NCBI RefSeq assembly: GCF_000189635.1
Contig: NW_002475961.1
Coordinates: 248,001-312,000, forward strand
Reading direction: 5' to 3'
Length of the DNA stretch: 64,000 bases
Origin: Tetrahymena thermophila SB210
Lineage: Eukaryota; Ciliophora; Oligohymenophorea; Hymenostomatida; Tetrahymenidae
Below the pieces are notes generated by a model. It worked only from the letters and a program-made list of their open reading frames with translations, was not told where the DNA came from and searched no databases. Positions 39,493 to 54,000 of the stretch are shown piece after piece. Within the stretch, counting starts at the first letter, position 1; every line of letters starts with the position of its first letter. The position numbers were made by a program, and so were the translations under genes.

Positions 39493-41040
39493 TTAAGGCA
39501 ATCATAATGATTACTATTAAGTTCAAATTTAAATAACTATTAAGATGTTTTAAAATGTTTTATTTATTTTATTCATTTAAAAATCTTTAATATTTTAATA
39601 TGAAAAATCATTTTGAAACCATTTTAAAATTCTTATTTACATATTAGAATAAAAAATTTATATTTTTTTTACAAAACATTTTTTTATTGTATTAATTTAA
39701 TTAAAATTTCAATAAATTAAATTCCTCAACTTAGTTATTCTCACAGATCAGCAAATAATTCTGAATGATTATTTAGACTTTTAAAAAATTCTTTATGTAA
39801 ATAAAATGTTAATTTATTCAATTTTTAAAATGCCTACCATTTTTGTAAATTACTAAATTAATAATTTTAGAATTTCAATAATATCATAAAATAAAAATCA
39901 AAAATAATTAAGTGTACTAAAGGTTTTATGGCAATAAAAACTAATAAAATTTATTATTTTACACTTTTTCCATTTGAAATTCTCAAAATTTAAAAGAAAT
40001 TATTTTATAAAAAAAACGAATACTTGGAATTTTTTATTTAAACTAAAAATAAATGAATAAGTAGGAATATGTTTTTTCTTTCTAACTTACTAAATTAAAT
40101 AATTAATTATGAAAATCAATCAAATAAATTCTAAATTTGTTTTTTTATAATAAAATACAAATGTTTAAATAAATATTTTAATTTCTTATTAACTTTTACT
40201 CTCCAACAATAAAAATAGATTATTTTAAAATGATGAAATAAAAATATATCACTTGTAATTTTTAATTTTTTTAATTTCTTTATATAGGAATATTTTTATT
40301 GAATCAACTACAAAATAATATTTAAGAAAAATAAATAAATAAATAATACTTTATTTAAATTTGTTCATTTAAAAAATTTAAATCAAAAGAAAAAATTTCA
40401 TATTAACTATTTTTCACTTTTTTAAAATTTTTGGTGAAAAATAGTCAGTTTTTGTTTTAACTTTCTAAAATTTCTTTAATAAAAAATTTAAAAGCTTTAT
40501 TTTATATGGAGTAGTTAGTATATAATTCGGATAACAAAGCAACACTCTGTCAATTTTTTTAAATAGGATTTAATAAAAAATGAATTTATATATTAAGTAA
40601 AGTTATTTATTTATCAATGTTAAATATAATAAAAGAAATATTTTATCTATTTTTGAGATTTGTATTTTTTATAAATTCTTCATATTTATATTTTTGATTA
40701 CATTTTGATGAACGTATTTTGTGATTTATAAGATAAGCAGATTTTTACGTCAATTGGTAAAATAGAAGAAGAAGAAAAAAAAAATCAAATAAATCTCTCA
40801 CCAATTTTTAATAAATAAAAAAATATCAAGTTAATTATTTAAAAAATATAAATAGATATTTTCACTAATTAGAAAAAATTTCAAATATCTCAAACATTTT
40901 TCAAGAATTTTTTGATAAATACATTTAGAAAGAATAGATCAATTAATTTTACTATGATTAAGCTTTGTTTAAAATTTATATGTATTATTATTATAAGTAA
41001 AATCTCTTTTGTTCTAGAGGATATATTCTTAGAAGATTTT

Positions 41041-41072
<32 letters not shown>

Positions 41073-41397
41073 TTTGTTTGTTTGTTTTATATGTTTCTAT
41101 AACTAGATAAATAGAGTAGTGGAAAATTTAAAGTTGTATTATATTAGTCTTTTTATTAAATATACAAAATTTATAATAAATATAAAAAAAACAATCATTA
41201 AAAATTTATTATTTCTGGTTGTCGTAAAAAGGTTAAAGTAACTGCATATTTAAATATATCAACAAAAAGATTAAAAAAATTATATTGATTTAAATAGTTC
41301 TAAGATAGACAAAATTTTAAGAAACACTTTAATAAATTATTATTACTATATGCTTTTAAATAACTAAAAAACGGAAGGAAAGTACGAATAACAAAGA
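39493..41397. other. AT-rich spacer with a hairpin and a TTTA microsatellite
   Basis: About 1.9 kb between two + strand genes. I see no gene. It contains the 12-bp hairpin at 40406-40445 and a TTTA/TTTG tract at about 41043-41088, which creates a spurious hydrophobic standard-code ORF. Confidence 0.6.
40406..40445. repeat. Perfect 12-bp hairpin
   Basis: ACTATTTTTCAC (40406-40417) is exactly complementary to GTGAAAAATAGT (40434-40445), with a 16-nt loop. It lies in a spacer about 900 bp downstream of the copine gene. Confidence 0.7.
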
Positions 41398-44300
41398 ATG
41401 TTAGATAGATAAAGGCTAGAAGATTAGTATAGCCAAGAAGATAAAGATAAATCTATGGTATTAGTCTAGGCTTCTCCAAATATAGAAGCCATGAGATCAA
41501 CAAATAACCTCAAGCAATCAAAATTTAAAAATCAATAGGGCAAATTAAGTAATAACTCAAGTGATATCAAGGACATAGAAATGGGAACTTTAGACATCAA
41601 CAATTAACTGAATGAGTCGAATTATAGATTGCTTAAATAAGATGAATATAAGCATAAAAAAGCCACTAAGATGACGAATTTGTTTTCTAATAAATAGTAG
41701 AGTACAAAAAACCTTGGTAAAAGATCTCTAATTATGAGGAGGTGCTATAGGATAACACTGTTATTTTTATTTGAGCTAATAATAATAGGACTTTTTTTGG
41801 GTTTCTATTATAACTTTGGGTTTTATAGAGGAAGCTATGAGATTAACGATCAAGAAAGTTTATCCATTTAATTTTAATAATGTTATCTAAAAATATACGA
41901 TTATAGTCCAACTTTAGTCTAAGATAAAGGCTTAAACTTTTATTCTACTACCAGTGTACCTTCTTAAATCAATGGAAATATTTTATTGAAATATAGCTTT
42001 CCCAATCCAAAGACATTTGGAGCATCAAGCTAGATGAGTTATGTAATAAATTTAGCTATATCATTAGAATTAAAATGATTATAGCTTGTTTAAATACTTG
42101 ATTAAATATGTTTTTTATTTTTAGTCACTGAATAATGGAATAAGAGAGTTTTAATTTTTGAACGGAGCAGATTCTATAGATTGTGAGGTTGTTATGTATG
42201 TCTATAAACCTACTACAATACAATCGTTGTCTATTGATTGTGGAAGATAGGATTGCTTTATCATAAACTAGTCAAAGTAGATCACATTTTAATCTCTTAG
42301 TGCTACTGGGTATTCAATAGATTTTAATGCCCAATATTTAAATACTAATGTAATTGATTTATTTTATTACCTATTCTTTATTAATTGTCAATAAAAATTA
42401 TTAATTAATTAATTAATAATTAGATTTTGAATATCTATTCGTTTTTTGGATATGTAGAAATTGATGACTTCTACTTTACTTAAGCAAGCATAGACATTAG
42501 CACTGGAGATATTTCAATCTAATCCACAAAAAGTATATTTGCTAATTTATAAATGGTTTCTAAACTCTATTGTGCAAGCACATATTCTAATATTAACATC
42601 GTGAGTACAGTAACAGACGTAACTCCAAATTGTAGTCCTGGTAAGAATTATATGCTAATAGCTTTTAACCTCAAAAAAATCTTTAATTTTATGAATTTCA
42701 ATTAAAATTAAAAAAGTTTACCCTTATGGAACCAAAACTTAAACTGATTAATCAGTCGTTGCTCAAAGATGTCTTTAAGGTACTTTAACTGTAAAATCTT
42801 CTGGAAGTGAACCTAATTAAATTCTTAATGCAAAAAATACATATGGTAACATTTTTATAAATGTACTTCCTAGCCCAGGTGCTTCTCCTATTTCAAATTC
42901 TCAGGTTTTCTTTGATTAATCAGTTTATGGGTAGGATGGTAATAAAATTAATTTATCTACTCAATCTTTAATACTACTGAATTCATAATTAAAAAATGCA
43001 TAAAATCCTAATGTGTATGATCCAATATTCCAATTAACATTTGGGTCTTAATACACATATTCAGAAAGTTTCACATAATGGCAGGTAATGATTAATTATT
43101 TATTTGATTATATATTAAATATAATTAATAAATAATAATTTATTAGATTACATTTAATCCTGCTTGCTCTTATCTTAAGCCTTGGTGGATAGGAACACTT
43201 ACATTTACTCTGTTGGATACAGAGAGGTATATAGATGATTTAACCTTAGCTCCAGGATTCTGTCCATACGTTCCTGGAATATCTTAAGAGAGAATTTACT
43301 TAATACAAGCACTTCTGACAACGTTAATGAATTAAGGTTAAAATACTTAAAAACTAACAACTTTTGGGTGGTAAAATAGCCAGACTCTTCCATCAGTAAA
43401 ATTTTCAAGCAAAAAGACTTATGATGGAAATAGAAATACTGATTTTTCATCTACTTATAATGATGATTGGATCATTTTTAATATTGATAAAGATGGGACA
43501 ATATCAATAAATTATACATCGCTTGACAGTAACCGTAAAAATATAATTTAAAATTAAAAATCATTTGAAAGTGTATATTTAAAAATAATAGAAGTATTGT
43601 TAGCTGCTTTGATTGTCAGCTTCATATTAGCTGTCATATTAGGATTGGTTTTCATGGTTGCCACAGTCTATGTTATAAATCAAAACTATTTAAACACCCT
43701 GGATCATATGAAGCATGTGGATACTTATGCATAAGTATAAAAAATTTAAAAAGATATCTAAGGTAGAGATAAAGATTTAGAGGACATTTCTATGTAAGAA
43801 GAAAATATTGGGCAGGTAATAAATAAATAAATTTAATTTTAATAGAATCCTAAATAAAATATGTTAAAAAGACAGATGATTTAATTAAAATCTTTATTTA
43901 TTTTCAATTAAATTATCAAGTAAATTAAAAATATCTATTTTAATAGCCTTTTATTATATTTTAACTGCTTTAAATTAATTCTTTAATGCATGGAAATTAT
44001 ACAAGCTCAATTTTATACTACAAAAAAACAAAAAATAATAGATATTAATTTAAAGAATAAATTAATGCATTAAAATATTTTCATAAATTTATAAAAGAAA
44101 AATGAAAATCATGAAGATTCTGATGACCTTAAAAAAATTAGTTTAGACTAAAAATAATTAAAATATACAGTCGCTGGAATTCTTAATTCATTCTTCACTT
44201 TAGTTTATTTATCTCCTCCTTTGAGTGCATATATTGACTAAGTCGTCTTACTCTTCTATAAGGCTAGAGTGAATTCAGCTGCTGATTTCTTTTCTTTACT

Positions 44301-47300
44301 TTTTGTTGAAGAAAATAAATAAGAAGACAATGAAGAATAAATTCATAACTTAGAAAAAGATTCTATTTCTGGATAAGATATGAAAGTTTTGTATGAATAG
44401 TATTGCTATCTTAACTAATTATTAGAAAGAAAGCTAGATAGTTAGTAGAGTGTAAATCTCTTAAAGTCTAAAGGGTTTAAAATTAGCATTAAATAAGGAG
44501 CCCTTATTTCCTATTATACTTACATCTTATACAACGGAAATAACAAAGTAATTTAAGATACAGATGGTAAGAGCTCGTTAGATCTGTTTATCAAGTATTG
44601 CTGTAAACTTACAAAATTTGACTCTGATTGTATTGATTCTTTATCTTTTGAAAAGTATTATTCTGTAAATAAAAAAATAAATTATATTTATATAATATTA
44701 TTTACAATTTTTTTAATTCAAAGGAATTTTGTACAAAAAATCATATGGAATAATTTCAGTTAAATGAAAATGATCTTAAGCGTGAATATGGTATAGAAAC
44801 AAGATTTTTGCCTTAATAAATTGTAGAAAGAGATCCAAATTATGGACTAAGTAAGAAGTTTAATATTAATTAGAATAGGGTCAAAAACAATTTCATACTT
44901 ATACTATCTCAAAATGTTGAAAACGTCCTACCTGAAAATGGAAATATATCTGAATTGAATGATGTTATCATAAATATATACACACCAAAGGGATGGTTAA
45001 TTTTTGATATCTTAACGGTTTTGGCACATTTGTGCATTATCTTTTTACTCGGCTCTCCACTTATAGCAATAATTATTTTTGTAAGAATGCAGCAAACACC
45101 CTTCCTTTTAATTCCATCTGCTAAATAGCTACTTTTGTAAAATTTAATTTTTTTTCTTTATTTTTTAAACAAATATTAGAAAAATGATGAATGAATGATA
45201 TATTTATTTACTTATAAAAAGTTACTTACTTTTTCTTAATGAAGGGTTTATTTTATTTTTTTAAAGAATAATCCTAGCTTTAAGTCTGCCACAAAATAAA
45301 TTATTTATCAATTACATAAATCTTATTTTAATTAAAATTAAAACGCTTCGAAACAAACAAACAAAATAAATCAATAAAATTTAACACTGTTTTAAGATTT
45401 TTTAGAAAATTATTTTAATTTTAATTTAAATTCATTGTTTTAAAAAAAATATGAACTAATTTACTAACTAACTAAATTAATAAAAGATCTGACTTATTGT
45501 ATAAGACATCAGTAATTCCTTTGAAATTGATGAATGATACTAATTTAGTAATTGCTATTTCATTAATTACATTGATTTTTTGGGCTCTTTCTACTTGGGA
45601 TCTTATATATTATTACTTTTTAATGAGTTTTCCTTAAGAAAGATATTTTTTGAATTATAAAAATGCTAACTTAGGAAGAAAGTTTGTTTCACGTGTTATG
45701 TGGATTATAGTACTAATAATTATATATATTGTTTATATATACTTGTGCTTAGTTATTACTTGGTTAATTCTAGGAGCTATTATCAATCCATAGGCATTTT
45801 TACCCTATGCAACATCTTCAGCAACTCTTGTAACTATTGTTACACAGAAATATAAGTAAGAAATAAATATAAATATATTTCAACAATGATTCCAATCTAA
45901 AAATTTTTATTTAGATAATTCAAGCAGCTTTCTGAAGAAGGATATAAGAAACTTATTTCATACATTACCAATTTCTCAGAAAACTAATTTAAAGAAATCA
46001 TCAAAAAAATGGATATCAGTGAAAAAATCGAAGATGCTTTACCAACAAACTAAATCAAAAGCTTAATTGGAGAAGCAGAAAGCAATAATCTTATTGATCC
46101 TAAATTAAGTTAGAGTATTTAAAATAACATAGAAATTATGACCAGAGATCCTAATGCAGTAGCTCACATGGGTCAGGAAGTATTTGAGATTGCTTAAAAT
46201 CCTTAAGCTTACGCTTCAAGCCTTATGGAAAAACTTGAAAGCAAAGTAAAAGATGAGCTTGTTTAGCAAGTAAGAAAATAATTTGTTAAATTTATTTTAT
46301 ACTATTTTTGTAATTTAATTTAGGTGAACTAGTACCTCCCTTTGATGAGTCAGAGCCTAATTTAAGCCCTCCAAGATTTATTTACAGGAGAGCAAAATAG
46401 GTTGTAGTAAGACTTGACAGTGCTATTTAAAGATTTTGTTTCTTAATGTGAGTCTAATTCTAAAGTAAAATCAAATGAAAAGCTAATAAAATCACTTTAG
46501 GTTTTAAAAGGTCCGATTATATCTCTTATATTTGACATTGCTTTTCCAAGCAAAGAAGAAAAAATTGATGATATTAAATAAAAACTTACTGCAAATGTTT
46601 GCTCTATAATTTAAGAAATTATTAATTATAAAACTGCAGAATAAAACAAAAGCTAATCTAATGAAATTCTTTCTGTAAAAACTATTAATTTGATTGAAAA
46701 AATTACATTTTTCAATATGAAATTATTTCAGAATTACAAAAAATAATAAGATACAGTAAAATTTATTTATTAAAATATTTACTTTATTAAAAAAACATAC
46801 AAAATGATCGATTCCAATGAATTATTAAAACAATTTAAATTAACAAAGCTTTAATAAAAAAAATAAACGCAAAAATTGAGAGAAAATGCATTCATAAGCT
46901 ATTGTTTATTTTATATTTTCAATTGTAAATTGAAAAAAGTTTAACCACAATTCTAAGGAAAAGATAGATTTTTTTTGTTGAGTTAATTTTATTTTAGAAG
47001 GATTAATTATATTTAATTTAGAAATTTGATTATTATTTATTTATATTTAAATAGGAGTATTTATACTAAATTATTGAGGTTTTAAGTGAAGAAGATCTGA
47101 TTTAATTCTCAGATAAACTTTAAAGAGTTTCACAATTTTCAGATATTCTTAAACTATTAATGAAAATTGTTGAAGAAAAAGGAGAGATTAGCGCTATACC
47201 ATCATATAAGAGAGTTAGATAATTTATTAAATAAATTTTAGAAGGATTTATGGAAGATTAAGATTTAAAAGTTCAAAAATATTTTGATTTCTTAATTGAG

Positions 47301-47989
47301 TGTTTCTTATCTCCTATTATATAAATAAATATTCCCAAATTTTCTGAAAGAAAAAATATCTGCTAACAATTAATAGATATGTACAAAATAAATGAATAAA
47401 ATGATTAATCTGGAAGTTAGCTTTCCTCTCTTATTGCTTTATTCACATTTTGGCTTTAAGGATCAACTCTAAACATTCCTACTGATGCCTTTAACGATAT
47501 TATTCAACTAATTTCCAAAGAATATCCTGGAATTTAAAAAATTATTCAACCTAATGAGGATTAAAATAAAAATACTGCTAAAATTACTTAAAAGTTAAAA
47601 AAATTCTAAAGCTTCTTTAATTTGTTTGATATTTTAATTAATGATCCTTGTATTGGCTAAATTAAAATAGAATAAAATAGCAAATAGCTTTATGGAGTAT
47701 CTTATAGTTTTAGTGATTTTATTATAGATTCTATGAGAGTAAAATATAAAAATATGTCAAGTCTTGAGGATTTCAATGTCATTTTACAATCTTCATACTT
47801 TGAAAACATATCAAAATAGATGAAGATACCTACTTTTTAATTAGTAGGATTGCTTCACCTTGTTCTAAAAAACCCTAAAACTTTAGAAGCAAATTCTTGC
47901 ATCAAAATGATTTTCCAATAATTTAGAGTAAGCAAGCAATTACTTATTTTATATTTTTCCTTTCATTTTTCTTAGTTTTCGTTGAACTT

Positions 47990-48036
<47 letters not shown>

Positions 48037-51000
48037 CATTTTTTCCAAAAGATTAATGAAAATAGAATTCAAACATTTTTGCACATTTATGATCTTCTCA
48101 TATCAGTAGACGAAAGAGATTTAAATAATGCTCTAAATTATTTGTAATTTAACTAATTGAATATTTCGGTTTCTTATGGTTAGAATTAAGCTGTATAGCT
48201 TGACACAGAATCATTTGCTTTGCTTTTAATGTTCTAAAGAAATAAATTTAGAACTAATTTAAAAGCAAACTCTAGAATTATGAGACTATTCTCTTTAATA
48301 TTCAATTGTGAAACAACAAAATTAGATTAATTATCTAAAATGTTTATTAGTATAAAGTTTTCATCTTCTCACTTGTAATAGTAAGCTACTTTGGCTGAGG
48401 AGTTTTAAGGAAATATTTAATCTTTAATGTCTCTTGAATAAGAGGGTCCTATAGGTTAAAAAACCTTAAGTTAGATTTTGAAGATATTTACTCTTTAAAA
48501 TAGTATAAACTAACAAATAAAATCGCTTTAAAGTAAAGAAATTATAATCTTCTCAAAGCTGCTCTCAACAAGAAATATTCCTTTAGTTTACCCTGAAATC
48601 TAGGCTTAACAGTTCAAAGATTCGGTCTAAGATTTATCTACTTTATTAAATGTTGATGAATATTATATTCAAAATTTTTTAATTCTCTTTACTTGTGCTA
48701 ATTCTTCTAAGTTTATGAAGTACTTACTTTTCATCTTTTTTAATGGCTATTTTTTATAAAAATTTTATAATATTAATAAATTAAAAAGAGCTTTTTAAGT
48801 TTTTGGAATTTCCATTGAAGAAAACGAGGAGTCATTTATCGAAGCATAGGCTTAATTTGTCAATCAAATAGAAACTAAATAAGGTATAATAAAGGAAATA
48901 CAACAAAATCTTCTAAGATCTAAAATACCATTAAATATGTTAGAATAACTACTCCTATTCAACTCTTTACCTTCAGACTCTGAAACTCTTTATTACATAT
49001 TAAACACTTTTTACGAAAATATAAGTGAATCAGTTAAACTACTTATAAATTTCCATTATAGTATACCAGCAATAGAAGATAAATCATTATAGTCTGAAAT
49101 TAAGAAATCAATTTTATAAGGTAACCCAAAAGCCAATATTGGTGGGCTGGAAACTTTAATTTAAATATTTAACAACGGATCATAAAAAGAAGAAAATATA
49201 GCTTTGTTTTTGCAATATCTTCATGATTAGAAAAAAATTTTACCTCTTCTTTTAGGTTCACTGTTTACTTATTTGAATGGAGACGGGGAGTAAATATAAA
49301 TCTAAACAGATGAAAATCTAGGAGAGAAAAAGCTTGGTTACTTCCAGTAGAAATTTAATATTTCAGTTGAATAGTACTTGTCTCGTAAATTAGATCTCAA
49401 AACTGAATTTTTTACTGCACTCCCAAGTGTTTTTGTTAATGACACATATACATTTGCTTCAGAATTTATAAAGTTTTACAGATAAGAAGATTATTAAATC
49501 TAAAGAGAATATATTTAAAATTAAGGTAAAAAAAATAATAGTTCTAATTAAGTAAACGACTCACAATCAGCAAATAGCAATTTAAAATAAAGCAATTTAG
49601 AAAATTTGGTTAATAGGGTTACTGTTTAAGACAAAGAATTGGAATAGTTTATTAGATTATTTTCTAAAAATTCTATCAACTCTTCTTTCTTCAGCAGAGA
49701 GCTTTCTCTTCCAATAGATTTAGTTGAATTAATATAAACTATATGTTTTATCAAAAATGCAGATGAAGAGAAAAGATAAAAGTCTTATGATGCTCTTTAG
49801 TAAAATAACTCCTGCTTAAAAATATTCTCATAAATAGGAATAGATATGAATGAGTTCATAACGTGTGTTAAATTTTTTTATCAAGATTTTGAAGTAAGCG
49901 AATCATAAATACTGCAAAAAGGATTGAAGCTTCCTTCCAAATTCCCGTTTACTGTTTTATAAAATTTATTGCTTTTAGATGTTTACTTACCTCCATTTGA
50001 TGATCCTGCATAAAACAGAAAGAAATTATCTTAATTTATGAAATCAAACTAGCTCGTAAATGACATGGGAATCAATTTGAAGTGGCTCTAATTATTATAT
50101 GTTCTTTACGGTGACTTCACTGTTTTAAAGACATTTGCCGAAGGTGAAGTTTAGATGGTTACAAGCAAAAAGGAAACTAAAGAAATTAATATCCTAACAG
50201 GACTTTTTGGGTAAAAAAAAATAAAAATTATTTAATAAATTATTTGTTTATTTGTGAATCTAAATATAAAAAAGTGTTCTCAATAAGAAAAAGACAGAAA
50301 TTTAAGCAGGTGATTTCTTTAAGCAAATATATTAGAAGTTCAAAGTGTAAAATAAACTATTTGGATAGTATGATAAAAATTAGATCAAACAAAGATAGCA
50401 GGGAAGGAAAGAAGAAGCAGTTCTCTCTTCTGACTAGCTATAAAAAGGAAATACTTTCGAATATGCTATATATCAACTGTGTAAAGAAATGTACATAAGC
50501 CCTGTTTGGGTACTTTTAATGTCTGGTGACTATGGAATGTGGGATGAATTATGCGGTACATATTATGGATATTACAAATATGAGAAATTAACCAAATCTC
50601 ATAATAATCCCATTCAAATACTTATTCTTATCCTTAGAATGAAAAAATGTCCAACTATAATCAAAGAATTCTTAATCTAAAACGAACTAGCCATTCTTTC
50701 TCCAAATATATTTGAAAATACTGAAAAAGACTAAACAGTAAAAGACCTTGAAGAAAAGAGTGAGAAGTTAATTAGTGAATAAAACTATATTTTATAAAAT
50801 ATTTTACAACTTAACATTGAGAGGTAAAAATTTATTTTTATTAAAATACATTTTTAAGAATTTTTAAATAAATTAGTTTTAATGAGCTAGCAGAGTAAGT
50901 TTAATTCCCAACAAAAGTATTAAATTTAGTGGCATCTTATGAATACAATGATAATCCTTAAGACTATAAGGATATTAAATTTTAAGAATCTGAAGTTGAT

Positions 51001-54000
51001 AACATTTTAGTTTAGGCTTCTAAAAAAATATTTATTGCAAATAGATCAAAGGCAGCTAAACAACAGAAAAATAGTGTGTAAATAAATTTCTTTTAAAAAT
51101 TATAAGTCAAAATAAAAAAATTTTAATTTTTTTGTGAGTTTTTTTTATTCTTTACATTAATTTATAACTAAAATTATTAAAAAGAATGGCAATAAATATA
51201 AATCCCATAAACCATGGTAAAACTGTTTACAGTGAAGTGAAAAATATATTCAAGAAAGTTGATTGGGATTTTTGTGATTATGATGACAAAGTTTAACCTG
51301 AAAAGATTGATTTCCCAAATAAGTAATCTAAAGAATAATTCGGGCGTAATGAGTTAATGCAAGTAGTTTGGATAAGTACGCTTACAAATTTATAAACTTC
51401 TTACTATGGCTACTAAAATAACAGTGATAGAGATAGTGACCACTATAAATTAGTATCATATGAAATCGATCTTTTCTTATCAATAATTGAATACTATTAC
51501 TTCTTTTGCCCAAAAAATAATTAGATTAGCAAATATAAAATCTTTTATTTGATTGTAATTTTCCTTTTATTTTTTCAAATATTTTAAATCTAATTATTTA
51601 TCTTATAGGCTCTTGCTTGTGGATTTAATTTCGAATTAAAAGATGTATTCAGCTGCAATCCTTATGATTCTATTTACAACCAACTTTTCAGAAAATAAAA
51701 TATTCATAAACTTGATGAATAAGAGTAATATAAAGCCCTTAAAGAATTTTTCAAAGTAAATGTCTTGAAAAACTTAAATTAAGTAATCTCTATAAGAGAA
51801 TCAAAGGATTTGGAAATAGTTTAAAATGAAGGAGATTTCTATTTTAGAATCTTCTATAATAGTGTTTATAAGAGAATTGCTTCTTAGCACGATGGATAAA
51901 TATCTCAAAGTATTTTTGATATGTACATCAATAACTTTGATGATTTAATTAGGTATAAATTAATGAAATTTATTTTCATTTTTAATGCATTTTTCATAAT
52001 TTAATTAGACCTTAGTATCCCTCAGAAAAGTAATTAAAGTCTATACATGAGTTATATCTTTCCCAATCAGATGAAAAAGAATTGCTAGAGTTGTTAAAAG
52101 CAGAAGAATAGGATTACTTAAAATCTACTTCTATTTAAAATTTCACATTTTTAATTGATTTTTATAAAGAAAACTATGAATCTATGATAGAAAATGATTA
52201 TTTCATATAAAAATATGAAAAAGTAAGTTTAAATTTCTTAAATAATTTTATTCTTTTTTTTGATAATATTCTGAATTAATTCAATTTTTAGAAATTAAAA
52301 TAATCGAATCTAATCTTAAAATTTTTTTAGGAATTAAAATATATTGTTGGCGTCCTAACTCTCAATGCTGCCTTTATTTCTGCCAAGGGAGACATTGATG
52401 TAGATGAGTTTGTTGATTCTCTTTCACTTGTTTCTTAATACATGGTGAGCAATAAAAGAGCTCTCACTTAAGTCCTTTTACTATTTATTGATGGACATGA
52501 TTTTAATCTCTCATCAATAACTGATGTCTTGCAGATAAGATCTCAGACTCTAAAAACATTTTCTTGCATTTATTTGAGCAATAATTCTACAACTCTTGAT
52601 GATGATTTTGATTTTCTTCTATCTCAAACTTCATATTCTTAAACGAATAAATGGTAACTATAGAAAGAAAACAATTTTCTTAAAAAATAAAAAAATAAAA
52701 ATCTCAAAAATTGCTTAAAGAAAGCAATCACTTTTAAAAAAAGAAAAACATTTTATCAAACTAAATTTTATTAAAAAAATGATTTAGTCTGAAAAAAATA
52801 ATTACTTTATTAATTAATTATCTTTTTAAAATTAGGGTTATTAAGAATATTATAAATTTGTATCTAGGAGATATGGCTTAAATAATGAGCTTGGTTTCTT
52901 ATTCTTATAATTTTAGTGATCCTGCTTGCAAGAGTTATCAAGAATTATATAAGTTTTTATATGCAATTGATAGTGTATTAATTTTTTTTTTCTTCAGTTA
53001 TTTATTTAATTTAAAACAAATAAAAAAAGAATTATTTGCATGCAATACCTCACCAACAAGGGAATATAAATATATTAAATTTGTAATACTTATCATCTGA
53101 GATTGAAGAATAAGAAGAATTATAAAATGAAATTATTTTCTAAATATGTGATTCAGTAATTTATTCAAATGGTTTTTCATTAGAACCTTAAGTTAGATTA
53201 AGTGTTGAAGAAGAATAGCAAGATCCAACTGCTAAATTTAAGAAACTATATTACGAATCTGCAAATATAATAAGATCTATTTGCAGAAATGATTGGAGAT
53301 TTATAAATAATATCCATTAAGATGAGCTTAAAAGGTATTTATTTTTTTCAATTTAAATTAATTGTTTTTATTTTTTTAAATGTAAAAAATATTAGATAAG
53401 CTTTTTGCTAGCTTTTTGATCTTAGTGAAGATAATTGTGATCTTGTGTAGGCTCTTTCTTTGATAAAACCTGATATAACTAAACTTAAAGGAGATCCTTA
53501 ATTAAATGAATTATTCTCTGAAGAAAATGTAATAATAAATTAGCATTTATTTTTGTTGATTTTCACTAATCAAAATTAAATTCTAATAAAGATTAATAGG
53601 TTCGTAAGCAAGCTAAAATAATTTGGTATTTGTAAGTAAGATTAAACTGAGGAAGAGGAGTAATGCTTAATTTTAACATTCGTAGCAAACGAGTCTTTCC
53701 CTCATCTTGCTAACTATTTAAATAAAATAACTAATAGTAAATTGGTAAAAGCATTTATTTATTTTTATGGTTTTATACTTTATCTAATAATTCTTTATCT
53801 ATCTTAAATAATATTAGTCTAATAGCTAGGCAGTGGGGATTGCATAAAAATAAGAGCTATCTCATATATTATTATCTATATTGATGGTTAAGAATTGTAC
53901 AAAGATTGATTGGTAAGAGCTTTATGGTTTAATTAAAAGTGACAAATATAACGAGAAATATGGTGAAGAAATAACATTAAATGAGCTTTAGATATTTACC

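Noticed and set aside
40912..41106. 64-residue frame ending in Ile/Tyr/Leu/Phe repeats
   Set aside because: It is created by a TTTA microsatellite in a spacer.
50244..50498. 84-residue standard-code frame as a separate small gene
   Set aside because: Phase continuity places an intron at 50211-50274 and a different frame as the real exon of the giant gene.
52885..53100. 71-residue standard-code frame as a separate gene
   Set aside because: Its first 30 residues are an exon of the giant gene in the same frame; the rest reads into an intron (52975-53101).
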